Shown here: positions 45,780 through 54,511 of the stretch, piece by piece
Numbering within the stretch: the stretch's first letter is position 1
Layout of the letters: each line of letters begins with the position of its first letter
Assembly: GCA_031429355.1 (NCBI GenBank)
Contig: JANOZM010000021.1
Location: 247,745 to 311,744, forward strand
DNA: 64,000 nt
Direction of reading: 5' to 3'
Source of the DNA: JANOZM01 sp031429355
GTDB lineage: Bacteria; Pseudomonadota; Gammaproteobacteria; Burkholderiales; Burkholderiaceae_E
Made by a program: the position numbers and the translations under genes
The notes under the pieces: generated by a model
Told to the model about the DNA's origin: nothing
What the model saw: the letters and a program-made list of their open reading frames with translations, nothing else
Database searches by the model: none

Positions 45780-46765
45780 CCGCCAAACAATTTTTTCAAT
45801 TTATCAGCCCCTCCCTCACACTGATGTTGGTGTTGATGGCAGCACCTTTGTTTTTAACAGGCTATTTGTCGGTCCGTAATTGCTCGCTGCAAATGGAGTT
45901 AGTTAAAGCCAACGAAAGCACTCCGTTTGGAACACAAGAAATTCTTTCACATCAAGCCAAAATTGGCGCTAACGGCAAAGCCGTGCAGAACTGCCAATTT
46001 GTCGGACTGGACTACTATAAAAAAGTACTAGGGTTCAACGAAGATTCGGCGGCAAAAGGGAAATCAAAACAACCACAAAATGAATTTTTAGGCGCGCTGC
46101 AATTCACGCTTATTTACGTTTTTACAACGCTGCCCTTTGTGTTGGGCATTGGACTTTTATTGGCGCTAGGTGTCAATAGCATTACCAATAAACTAAAGGG
46201 CTTGTTTATTTCGGCTTCGTTGTTGCCATTTATAATTACACCTGTAGTCGCTGCACTTTCAATCAAATGGTTGTTCCGCGATAACGGTTTAATACCGCAC
46301 CTTTTGTCACAAGTGGGGATACAAGTATTTTGGATGGCCGAAGCTTGGTCGGCCCGTTTGCTGATTATTTTTTATGGTATTTGGCATGTCGTACCATTTG
46401 CTTTCATTGTGCTTTATGCAGGGTTGCAGTCGGTTCCCGAAGAGTCGTTAGAAGCGGCCGAACTAGACGGCGCAACTCGCTGGCAGAAGCTAAGGTTTGT
46501 CACCATCCCGCATTTAGTTCCCCTAATTGTGTTTTTAACCTTAATTCATATGATGGATGCCTATCGCGTGTTCGAACCCGTTATGGTCTTAACACAAGGT
46601 GCATTTACCGCTAGCGTGCAATACCTAACCTACTTCACTTTATTGCAAGAAAACAATCCGTATAAAGCCAGCGCAGCTGCAGTACTGACTTTAATAGGTA
46701 TTTTGATTTTACTAATCCCGTTACTAGTAAAAACCTATCGCGAACAACGAGGTTCAGTAACATGA
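45776..46765 (+). CDS. ABC permease, MalF type
   Basis: A 329-residue inner-membrane permease with about 6 helices and the EAA loop EESLEAAELDGATRWQKLRFVTIPHLVPLI. After the first helix is a ~60-residue periplasmic loop with two cysteines (C36, C73), longer than in many homologues. Overlaps the binding-protein stop by 4 bp. Works with the MalG-type permease. Confidence 0.92.
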   Translation: MTAKQFFQFISPSLTLMLVLMAAPLFLTGYLSVRNCSLQMELVKANESTPFGTQEILSHQAKIGANGKAVQNCQFVGLDYYKKVLGFNEDSAAKGKSKQPQNEFLGALQFTLIYVFTTLPFVLGIGLLLALGVNSITNKLKGLFISASLLPFIITPVVAALSIKWLFRDNGLIPHLLSQVGIQVFWMAEAWSARLLIIFYGIWHVVPFAFIVLYAGLQSVPEESLEAAELDGATRWQKLRFVTIPHLVPLIVFLTLIHMMDAYRVFEPVMVLTQGAFTASVQYLTYFTLLQENNPYKASAAAVLTLIGILILLIPLLVKTYREQRGSVT

Positions 46766-47592
46766 AACCAAACAGCAAACTGTTGCAATGGTTTATCTAC
46801 GGCGGCCTAATCTTATGGCTGTTTATTGCCTCGCTGCCGATTGTTTGGACCATTATTATTTCGTTTAGGCAATATGTTGATGCGTTCGCATCACCGCTTA
46901 AGTGGATTGCCCCATTCACCATCGAAAACTACACCACACTGTGGATCGACAAAGGTTTTTATCTTAACTTTTTTAATACGGCACTGGTCACCATTGGGAC
47001 CGTTTCAATCTCGTTAACCGTTGGCTGTCTTGCTGCTTATGCATTAGCGCGCTACAAGGGTTCGCTAGGGTTTTGGTTACTGTTAGTGGCACTTGTGTTT
47101 CGGGCGATTCCGCACTCGAGTTTGCTGCCGTCGTTCTTTACAATGTTTGATGCGCTTGGTATCCGCAACACCTACTTTGCCCTTATTTTTGTATTGGTCG
47201 CTATCAATCAGCCATTCACGATTTGGATGCTGCGCTCATTCTTTATGAATATTCCAACCGAGCTTGACGAAGCGGCCATGATCGATGGTTGCACCCGTTT
47301 TCAAGCGTTTCGCAAAGTCATTATTCCGGTGATGTGGCCTGGGGTTGTGACAACCGGTTTGTTTAGTTTTTTATTGGCGTACAACGATTTCTTATTAAGC
47401 TCGGCCTTAACAAACGCCGAAAAAATGACTATGCCTGCAGCCATTGCAAACGCAATTAGTGCAGAAAGCGAAGCATTGTTAATGCAGGGAGTAGCCGGAG
47501 CAGTCAGCATCACTATTCCGCTCATCATACTGATCGTATTTTTTCAAAAACAAATCGTCGGCGGCCTGACTCAAGGCGCCGTTAAAGGTTAA
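46762..47592 (+). CDS. ABC permease, MalG type
   Basis: A 276-residue permease with six predicted helices and EAA loop PTELDEAAMIDGCTRFQAFRKVIIPVMWPGVV. Overlaps the MalF-type gene by 4 bp (ATGA). Forms the heterodimeric channel of a carbohydrate-uptake-1 type ABC importer. No MalK-like ATPase is in the operon. Confidence 0.93.
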   Translation: MKPNSKLLQWFIYGGLILWLFIASLPIVWTIIISFRQYVDAFASPLKWIAPFTIENYTTLWIDKGFYLNFFNTALVTIGTVSISLTVGCLAAYALARYKGSLGFWLLLVALVFRAIPHSSLLPSFFTMFDALGIRNTYFALIFVLVAINQPFTIWMLRSFFMNIPTELDEAAMIDGCTRFQAFRKVIIPVMWPGVVTTGLFSFLLAYNDFLLSSALTNAEKMTMPAAIANAISAESEALLMQGVAGAVSITIPLIILIVFFQKQIVGGLTQGAVKG

Positions 47593-47620
47593 ACGCAGGG
47601 TTAAGTGCAAGGTTAATGTC
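47585..47620. repeat. three 12-bp repeats bridging the permease stop and the cupin start
   Basis: Units AAGGTTAAACGC, AGGGTTAAGTGC and AAGGTTAATGTC run without gap from the MalG-type stop codon to the cupin start. Each unit has an AGG(G)TTAA core, so the Shine-Dalgarno-like AAGG before the cupin ATG is part of the repeat, and the TAA stop is too. Confidence 0.75.
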
Positions 47621-48773
47621 CATTATGTCAGCCCCAATTATTGTTAGTCACTCCGAAGCGCAGCGCCGACACCTAAAGCGCAACGATTACGTTGCTTGCG
47701 TCGACGCGTTTATCGATTGCCGCATCCCAGGTTCGATGCCCAAAGAAAACTATTCGATGATCGGGCCGGGCGTTACTCAAAACCCGACTCAAGTGATCAA
47801 TCTCCAAGAACCACATGGATTTAATATTGGCGCAGCCGGTATGTATCCAGGCGTGACAAACAATTTGCATCTGCACTTTACAAGTGAGACGTTTATCGTT
47901 CCTACAGGCAACTACAACCTGCGATGGGGCGTACGCGGCGACGAAGGCGAAGCTCCATTAGAAGCGGGCGATATTGCCGTCATGCCCACTTGGTTGTTTC
48001 GTGGCTTTACTACCGTCAGTAAACAGTTTGGTCTGCTAATGACGGTACTTGGGGGAGACGACACGGGCGGTATTATTTGGAGCCCCGATGTACTAGAACG
48101 TGCTCGCAAAACCGGTCTTTGGCTTAATAAGGACAATCAAGTCATTGATGCACAAGTAACCGGCGCAGCCCCTGCCGAAGACGATCTTTTACCACTAATG
48201 CCAGAAGCTGAAATCGCCAAACTAAAGCGCTGGAGTGTCGAGCAAATGCGTGCCCGAATTATCAAAAAGAACAACCTCGATTTTCGCGCAGCTACGCTTG
48301 ATACAGCGGCCGGACACCAATGGAAAATAGCGCCAGCTGTAGGTAACGGCTTGTCCCAACATCGTGAACACACCCCTGTTGTTCTAGACCCTCAGTCGTT
48401 TTCAGTTGAATGGATTCAAATAGAAAGCGAACAAGGATCGGCCCCCTTTAGTACTGCCGAAAAAATGGTCGTTATCAACTTATCACCCAAGCTTGAAGTT
48501 GTATTAAACACCGGAACCGATCAGGTAATTTGCACTTTAGGTTTTGAAGACATGATTTCCATACCAGCAAATTCCCTACGCGCATTTCGTTGCCCACCAA
48601 ATACAGCTCGCAGCGAAGCGGTTATGGTCATTGCCGGAGATCATGTAAAGCGTCCAAAGTTTGCCGAGAGTATTGTTGCGAAAGCGTACAGCAATGACGT
48701 TAGCGTAGACGCTGGTGGCAAGCTTGCGCGGGCTTCTGTGCTGCCACCACTGATGCTCGACCCGACAACTTAA
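47616..48773 (+). CDS. cupin-domain protein, function unknown
   Basis: A 385-residue protein with at least one cupin barrel: NNLHLHFTSETFIVPTGNY (about 86-104) gives the HxH..E metal motif, then GDIAVMPTWLFRGF. A second, weaker cupin-like part lies after residue 270. Possible roles are dioxygenase, isomerase or sensor; none can be chosen. It is translated from an AAGG in the 12-bp repeat array and is co-directional with the ABC genes, so likely in the same operon. Confidence 0.75.
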   Translation: MSIMSAPIIVSHSEAQRRHLKRNDYVACVDAFIDCRIPGSMPKENYSMIGPGVTQNPTQVINLQEPHGFNIGAAGMYPGVTNNLHLHFTSETFIVPTGNYNLRWGVRGDEGEAPLEAGDIAVMPTWLFRGFTTVSKQFGLLMTVLGGDDTGGIIWSPDVLERARKTGLWLNKDNQVIDAQVTGAAPAEDDLLPLMPEAEIAKLKRWSVEQMRARIIKKNNLDFRAATLDTAAGHQWKIAPAVGNGLSQHREHTPVVLDPQSFSVEWIQIESEQGSAPFSTAEKMVVINLSPKLEVVLNTGTDQVICTLGFEDMISIPANSLRAFRCPPNTARSEAVMVIAGDHVKRPKFAESIVAKAYSNDVSVDAGGKLARASVLPPLMLDPTT

Positions 48774-48826
48774 AACTACTTCTAAACGTCACCGCGATTT
48801 AAACAAAAACCAAAGAATATATTGCA

Positions 48827-49981
48827 ATGAAAACATCCACAGAACGCATTTTGACGACCCATGTGGGCTCGCTTCCTCGCTCGCAACCGGTAGTCGATTT
48901 AATTTTCGCGCAAGAAAAAGGCGAGCCAGTTGATATGGCTGCCTTTAATGCCACCATGAACGAAGCAGTAGATGCCGTCGTACAACGGCAGCTCGCGTCA
49001 GGTATTGATATTATTTCAGACGGCGAAATGAGTAAGATCAGCTACGCCACTTACATTAAGGATCGCTTCACCGGTTTTGATGGTGACAGTCCGCGCCGCA
49101 CGCCCAGCGACTTGCTCGATTTTCCGAGTTTTTTAACACGTCTTGCAAGTGGCGGTGGAACGCCTACTTATCGCCGCCCTTGTTGCGTTGGTCCCATCAA
49201 AGTAAAGTCGATGCAACCCTTAGCTGACGATATCAAACACGTTAAGGCGGCGGCTGCAAAACATGGTGCTACCGAAGTATTTATGAACTCGGCCTCGCCC
49301 GGTGTTATTTCGTTGTTTCAACCAAACAAGCATTACGCAAATGACGACGCCTATCTGGAGGCGTTGGCAAGCGCAATGGCGCATGAGTACAAAGCCATCG
49401 TTGATGCAGGCCTGTTATTGCAACTGGACTCGCCAGACCTTGGGCTTGGACGGCACATGATGTATCGCGATCTTGATGAAGATGCTTACCTTAAACGCAT
49501 AGAGCAACACGTAGAAGCATTAAACGCATCGCTAGAGGGGATACCCGCTGATCGAATTCGTATGCACGTATGTTGGGGCAATTACGAAGGACCGCATCAC
49601 AAAGATATGGGGCTTGAAACAATACTGCCCCTTGTGATGAAAGCGAAACCACAAGCCCTTTTATTCGAAACTAGCAACCCACGTCATGCACACGAATGGG
49701 CTGTTATTCGAGACATGAAACACACGATTCCCGACGACAAAATATTAATTCCGGGCGTACTCGATTCGACCACAAACTTTATCGAGCACCCTCAGTTAGT
49801 TGCGCAGCGCTTAGGTAACTTTATTGATACCGTTGGGCGCGAGCGCGTTATCGCTGGTACTGATTGTGGGTTTGGAACATTTGCCGGTTTCGGCGTGGTG
49901 GATTCTGAAATTGTGTATGCGAAATTTCAAGCTATGGCTGAAGGGGCTCGTATTGCTAGTGCGAAGTATTGGGTTAGTTAG
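48827..49981 (+). CDS. MetE C-terminal-domain-like zinc methyltransferase/lyase
   Basis: A 384-residue protein matching only the C-terminal half of cobalamin-independent methionine synthase. It opens TTHVGSLPRSQPVVDL, and zinc ligands H247, C249 (MHVCWGN), the Glu of FETSNPRH near 280 and C347 (GTDCGFGTF) are all present. Such stand-alone proteins include methyltransferases for thiols and epoxyalkane:CoM transferase-type enzymes. In a catabolic operon it could remove a methyl group or alkylate a thiol; substrate unknown. Its stop is 3 bp from the convergent Mo-hydroxylase gene stop. Confidence 0.85.
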   Translation: MKTSTERILTTHVGSLPRSQPVVDLIFAQEKGEPVDMAAFNATMNEAVDAVVQRQLASGIDIISDGEMSKISYATYIKDRFTGFDGDSPRRTPSDLLDFPSFLTRLASGGGTPTYRRPCCVGPIKVKSMQPLADDIKHVKAAAAKHGATEVFMNSASPGVISLFQPNKHYANDDAYLEALASAMAHEYKAIVDAGLLLQLDSPDLGLGRHMMYRDLDEDAYLKRIEQHVEALNASLEGIPADRIRMHVCWGNYEGPHHKDMGLETILPLVMKAKPQALLFETSNPRHAHEWAVIRDMKHTIPDDKILIPGVLDSTTNFIEHPQLVAQRLGNFIDTVGRERVIAGTDCGFGTFAGFGVVDSEIVYAKFQAMAEGARIASAKYWVS

Positions 49982-49984
49982 AAT

Positions 49985-52387
49985 TTAACTCACTTTCCCC
50001 AGCGCTCGCAAAATCTTTTCTGGTGTAATTGGCTGCGAGGCCACTTCAACGCTAAAGGGCGACAACGCATCATTAATCGCGTTCATCACCGCTGCAGGGG
50101 CGCCTGCCGTACCGGCTTCACCGGCACCTTTGGCACCTAGCATCGATGTTTTAGTTGGCGATTGAATGTGATCAACAATGATGTCGGGCATCTCTGCCGC
50201 CATTGGTACAAGGTAGTCCGCCATGTTGCCGTTACGTAACGAGCCTTGATCGTCGTACAAACATTCTTCAAACAAAACTCCGCCAATGCCCTGCACGATA
50301 GCTCCACGCATTTGTTCGTCCACCAGCATCGGGTTAATCACTCGGCCACAATCCTCTACAGCCCAGTGTTTTAACAATTTAACGAATCCTGTATCTATAT
50401 CAACTTCAACATAAGAGACCTGAACGCCGTTGGTAAAGATGAAGGGGTAATCGCGCTGGGCATAGTGGCGAGTTACCATTAGTTCAGGCGTAAAGTCGTT
50501 AGGTAAGGTGTCTGATCGAAAGTAAGCGATTCGACCAAGATCATTCATTGTTAGCATTAAGGCTTTAGTTTCGACATCAACGATTTCACCATTAAAAACG
50601 GCAAGCTCAGATTCGGCGCGCTTAAGTATGACAGCCGCAACTTTAACAATATTTTTGCGCAACGCTATTCCCGCTTGCAACACGGCCTCGCCGCCAATGC
50701 CCGCGCCCCGCGACGCCCATGTACCACCTCCATAGGGCGTTGCATCGGTATCGCCAGTGATGACCTTCACACGCGTTATGGGAACGCCAACAGCATCGGC
50801 AGCAATCTGAGCAAAAATCGCTTCTGCGCCCTGACCTTGCTCGCCGACGCTTGATAAAACCACCAAGGTGCCCGATGGCTCAAGCTTTAACGTTGCCCCA
50901 TCTTGCGATGCAATGCGTGCACCACCAACCCCATAAAAAGCTGCGCTTGGGTTTGTTAACTCAATTAACGTTGCAATACCAATGCCTCGATGTATACCTT
51001 TGGCACGCAAGGTGGCCTGCTCGGCTCGTAGTCCTTCATATTCAATAAGCTCGCGTGCACGGTGCAAACAAGCTTCATGAGAGAGTATCTCCAGCTTAAT
51101 ACCAGAAGCGCCAGCCGTTGGGTAGGCATTGTCGGGAATTACATTACGCAACCTAAATTCGAATGGATCCATGCCGATTTTTCGCGCAACGCCATCAACT
51201 AAACCTTCGGTTACTGCGCAGGCTATCGGGTGGCCTACCCCACGATATTGACAAGTTGGGGTCTTATTTAAAAACACCACTTTTAGAGCAGCTCTGTAAT
51301 GACTGTGCTTGTAAGGGCCACCAGTCAAATTAACAACTTGATTGCCTTCAATACCGCTTGTACGCGGAAACATCGAATACGGGCCAATCCCAGTAAGGTC
51401 GTCAATTTCGAAGGCTAAAATATCACCCGTTTTAGTCGCCGCTATACGGCCTTTAATTTTGTGTTCTCTAGCGTGAATGTCAGAAGTAAATGACTCTAAT
51501 CTATCAGCCACAAACTTAACCGGGCGCGCTAAAAGAATTGCAATAGCAACCGTTGCAAAATCATCTGGATAAGCGTGAACTTTAATACCAAATGAACCAC
51601 CGACATCTTTACAAATGACCCGTACATTCGATTCGGCCAACTCAAATTGACGGCAATATAAATCTTGCATCATATGCGGCGCTTGCTGCGAATGATGTAC
51701 CGTTAGTTTTCCATCCGAGGGGTTCCAATCAGCTATTTGGCAACGTGGCTCAAGGGTTACCCCAGTATGTCGACCAAAATCGAAGGTTTGTTCAAAAATC
51801 GCGTCGGCCTGTGCAAAGGCTGCATCAACATCGCCAACATTAAGTTTGCGTTCGAAGCAAAGGTTGTCCTTAAGCTCAGCATGAATTACCGGCGTGGTTT
51901 GGTTGAGCGCGGTTTCCATATTTAGTGCAGCAGGTAGCTCTTGCCATTGCACATGAATAAGCTGCAAGGCATCTTCGGCTTGAGCGCGCGTTTCGGCGAC
52001 AATGGCAACCACTGGTTCGCCTTGCCAACAGGCTGTATCGATTGCCATCGGGTATTGAGGCGCACTTTTAATGCCTGCAAGGTGGGTCAGCACGCCTTGC
52101 CAAGGCTTGCAAATTTTCGCAAGTTGCGCGCCATTAAAAATTGCCACGACACCTGGCATTGCACCAGCAGCGTCGGTATCAATGCGAATAATTTTTGCAT
52201 GAGCTACTGGCGAGCGCCAGTACACGACATGCACCATACGCGGCATTTGCAGGTCGTCAATATATTGACCGCGGCCCTGCACTAATCGCTGAATACCTTG
52301 CCTTGGTATGGCTACGCCAATATGGGTTTGATCGGAAAATATTGGTGCAACTTTGGCCTTTGCAGGTAAGTCTCTTGGGCTATTCAT
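49985..52387 (-). CDS. xanthine-oxidase-family Mo hydroxylase, large (CoxL-type) subunit
   Basis: An 800-residue molybdopterin-cytosine-dinucleotide-type subunit. Active-region motifs: SQQAPHMMQDLYCRQFEL, DVGGSFGIKVHAYPDDFATVAIA, CQYRGVGHPIA (form II-like; carbon monoxide dehydrogenases have the AYRCSFR loop), GEQGQGAEAIFAQIAADAVG, and catalytic Glu in GAKGAGEAGTAGAP near 765. It oxidises a small organic compound, commonly hydroxylating a ring carbon next to N or an aldehyde. Overlaps the 2Fe-2S subunit start by 4 bp. Confidence 0.92.
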   Translation of the reverse strand: MNSPRDLPAKAKVAPIFSDQTHIGVAIPRQGIQRLVQGRGQYIDDLQMPRMVHVVYWRSPVAHAKIIRIDTDAAGAMPGVVAIFNGAQLAKICKPWQGVLTHLAGIKSAPQYPMAIDTACWQGEPVVAIVAETRAQAEDALQLIHVQWQELPAALNMETALNQTTPVIHAELKDNLCFERKLNVGDVDAAFAQADAIFEQTFDFGRHTGVTLEPRCQIADWNPSDGKLTVHHSQQAPHMMQDLYCRQFELAESNVRVICKDVGGSFGIKVHAYPDDFATVAIAILLARPVKFVADRLESFTSDIHAREHKIKGRIAATKTGDILAFEIDDLTGIGPYSMFPRTSGIEGNQVVNLTGGPYKHSHYRAALKVVFLNKTPTCQYRGVGHPIACAVTEGLVDGVARKIGMDPFEFRLRNVIPDNAYPTAGASGIKLEILSHEACLHRARELIEYEGLRAEQATLRAKGIHRGIGIATLIELTNPSAAFYGVGGARIASQDGATLKLEPSGTLVVLSSVGEQGQGAEAIFAQIAADAVGVPITRVKVITGDTDATPYGGGTWASRGAGIGGEAVLQAGIALRKNIVKVAAVILKRAESELAVFNGEIVDVETKALMLTMNDLGRIAYFRSDTLPNDFTPELMVTRHYAQRDYPFIFTNGVQVSYVEVDIDTGFVKLLKHWAVEDCGRVINPMLVDEQMRGAIVQGIGGVLFEECLYDDQGSLRNGNMADYLVPMAAEMPDIIVDHIQSPTKTSMLGAKGAGEAGTAGAPAAVMNAINDALSPFSVEVASQPITPEKILRALGKVS

Positions 52388-52863
52388 TTTGCGGCCCCGT
52401 TTCTTTCTTTTAACACATCGGCTACAGCGTCAACAATAGCGTGGTAGCCCGTGCAGCGGCAGTAATTTCCACTAATCCACTCTCGAATTTCTTCGCGATT
52501 TGCGCGAGGTTTTTGTTCTACTAACTCTGCACACGCCATCAACATACCTGAAGTGCAGTAGCCACATTGCAGCGCATTGCGCCGAATGAAAGCCTCTTGC
52601 AAAGCCTTCAGTACCGGCGATGGCGTTGGCGTTTCCGAAGTCACAATTTCGCAACCGTCGGCTTGGGCAGCAAGCATTAGGCATCCACGAACAATTTGTT
52701 TATCGACCATTACTGTGCAAGCACCACAAACCCCATGCTCGCAACCAAGATGCGAACCAGTAAGACCGAGGTCATCACGCAAAAAATCGACTAAATGCTT
52801 GCGACTATCGACTTGCTTTTTTATTGCCGTACCGTTGACGACCAATTTAATTTCTGTGTTCAT
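52384..52863 (-). CDS. Mo hydroxylase 2Fe-2S (CoxS-type) subunit
   Basis: A 159-residue subunit with the two classic 2Fe-2S sites: CEHGVCGACTVMVD..RGC (about 40-62) and QCGYCTSGM..GNYCRCTGY (about 98-140). It passes electrons from Mo to FAD. Overlaps both neighbouring genes by 4 bp. Confidence 0.95.
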   Translation of the reverse strand: MNTEIKLVVNGTAIKKQVDSRKHLVDFLRDDLGLTGSHLGCEHGVCGACTVMVDKQIVRGCLMLAAQADGCEIVTSETPTPSPVLKALQEAFIRRNALQCGYCTSGMLMACAELVEQKPRANREEIREWISGNYCRCTGYHAIVDAVADVLKERNGAAK

Positions 52864-53726
52864 GCCGCTTTACCCATTGGGAGTGTGGTGGCAAGTCGTT
52901 TGAGAGCGCGGGTTAAAAGGACGCCAGCTAAATGCATTTTGCTTTCCTCGCTGTGAGTCAAATCTGCTAAGGGTTCAAGTTCGGTCTTTAAACTGGCAAC
53001 CGCGGTCTCGATTGCCGAATCATTCAGTAATGCTGTCGCATTTAAAATAGCTTCTGCTTTTAAGGCGCGAATCGGTCGATCTGCAATGCCTAAAAACGCA
53101 ATTCGGTGATTGCCGAGTTCGCTGCAAACCGCTAGCCCTGCCACAGCATAGTCGCCATGCCTGCGGGCTAGTTCACTGAAGTCATGGTTTTGTTGCGTGG
53201 TTATTACTGGAAACTCGCAAGCCATTACGATTTCATCGTCTTGCATTGCGGTGGTGTAAAGACCTTGAAAAAAGTCATCGGCGGTAACGCGTCGTTCACC
53301 TTGGGCGCTTCTTAAAACAATCGTTGCGTTTAGCGCTAATGCGCAAACAGGCCATTCGGCAGCCGGATCCGCATAGGCAATCGATCCGCCTAAAGTGCCC
53401 ATGTTTCGAATAGCGCGGTGTGCAATGTGGGGTGCTGCTTGCGCAAGCATCGGAACATATTGCGCTACTAGCGCAGACGATTCAATTTCGGTATGCGTTG
53501 CCAAAGCACCTATTTTTAACGTGCCGTTTTCGAAGGCTATTCCTTTAAGCTCGCTCAATCCTCGGATGTCGATCAGCAACTGAGGTTCTGACAAACGCAT
53601 GTTGAGTGAAGCTAAAAGTGTTTGTCCGCCCGCGAGAATACGTAAGTCGTCGCCGTATTCGTCCATTGTTGAAAACAAATGGGCCAAGCTTTGTGCTTTA
53701 ACAAATGAAAATGGTGGGCTCTTCAT
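52860..53726 (-). CDS. Mo hydroxylase FAD-binding (CoxM-type) subunit
   Basis: A 288-residue protein with FAD motifs LRILAGGQTLLASLNMRLSEP (about 28-48) and TLGGSIAYADPAAEWPV (about 112-128). Start chosen at ATG 53726 (MKSPPFSFVKAQS) because GGAAAG lies ahead and because it overlaps the CoxG gene by 4 bp; the frame's 20 extra upstream residues would run inside coxG. Confidence 0.93.
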   Translation of the reverse strand: MKSPPFSFVKAQSLAHLFSTMDEYGDDLRILAGGQTLLASLNMRLSEPQLLIDIRGLSELKGIAFENGTLKIGALATHTEIESSALVAQYVPMLAQAAPHIAHRAIRNMGTLGGSIAYADPAAEWPVCALALNATIVLRSAQGERRVTADDFFQGLYTTAMQDDEIVMACEFPVITTQQNHDFSELARRHGDYAVAGLAVCSELGNHRIAFLGIADRPIRALKAEAILNATALLNDSAIETAVASLKTELEPLADLTHSEESKMHLAGVLLTRALKRLATTLPMGKAA

Positions 53727-54406
53727 AAAAAATGCTTTCCAATTAATAACAACGCGGCACCGCAGGCAATACCTGCGCAGAACCAAAACATTCGATTATC
53801 AGGAGCCACCAAATTAGAAACTGTAGCCGCAGTATTATCGGTTCGTACTGTTTTTTTATCTAGGCTAGCTGCACTCGATGTAGTGGCTTGAGGTAACGTT
53901 CTTGAATTACCAACATTAGTATTTTCTGCAAGACGTTGCGAGTCGATTGGAGTCGCAAGCTCTTGATTTGTTTCCAACGCTTTTCCAAAGGCAGCAAAAA
54001 AATCATCGGCCATTCCTTTTGCAGCAGCATCAATCATGCGACCACCGATTTGCCCAAGCTTGCCGCCAACCGACGCGTTTACGGTGTAACTCACTTGAGT
54101 ACCAGTTTCGACTGTTGTTAGCTCGACATTTGACGACCCTTTGGCAAAACCAGCAGCGCCGCCGGAGCCTTCGAACGTTAATGTGTAACCCTCTAGGGGC
54201 CTGATGTTTGACATTAACACTTGGCCGTTAAACTTGGCGCGCACTGGCCCGAGCTTGATACTTAAACGAGCGCTTAGTGAGTTTTCATCGATGCGCTGCA
54301 TCGCTTCGCAGCCGGTAATACACTGTTGCAATATTACTTCGTCATTTAGGGCAGCCCAGACTTTTTCTTTGGATTGCGCAATTACCGTGCTGCCATTAAG
54401 TTCCAT
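53723..54406 (-). CDS. CoxG-type SRPBCC protein with C-terminal membrane anchor
   Basis: A 227-residue protein: SRPBCC/CoxG domain (about 1-150; MELNGSTVIAQSKEKVWAALND, KFNGQVLMSNI, GGKLGQIGGRMIDAAAKGMADDFF) then a Ser/Thr-rich linker and a final helix FWFCAGIACGAALLLIGKHFL. CoxG recruits CO dehydrogenase to the membrane; this relative likely does the same for the Mo hydroxylase. First gene of the leftward operon, divergent from the TetR gene. Confidence 0.9.
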   Translation of the reverse strand: MELNGSTVIAQSKEKVWAALNDEVILQQCITGCEAMQRIDENSLSARLSIKLGPVRAKFNGQVLMSNIRPLEGYTLTFEGSGGAAGFAKGSSNVELTTVETGTQVSYTVNASVGGKLGQIGGRMIDAAAKGMADDFFAAFGKALETNQELATPIDSQRLAENTNVGNSRTLPQATTSSAASLDKKTVRTDNTAATVSNLVAPDNRMFWFCAGIACGAALLLIGKHFL

Positions 54407-54463
54407 CGTTAACCTGTCTTGTTCGTACTTTGTAACGTTTAGTGGGCCGTAAAATTATTGCTA

Positions 54464-54510
54464 TTGACCATTTGCTAAATATTGTGCAACATTCCTTAAC
54501 AAATGGTCAA
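54464..54510. promoter_or_regulatory. 11-bp perfect inverted repeat (likely TetR-family operator)
   Basis: TTGACCATTTG (54464-54474) and CAAATGGTCAA (54500-54510) are exact reverse complements 25 bp apart, in the divergent region between coxG-type and TetR genes. The right arm lies directly on the start region of the TetR gene, and the left arm also offers a -35-like TTGACC. An autoregulating regulator binding both arms could control both operons. Confidence 0.7.
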
Positions 54511-54511
54511 C

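Noticed and set aside
49985..54406. Carbon monoxide dehydrogenase operon
   Set aside because: Subunit order and CoxG look similar, but the large subunit has a CQYRGVGH loop instead of AYRCSFR, the signature of true form I CO dehydrogenase.
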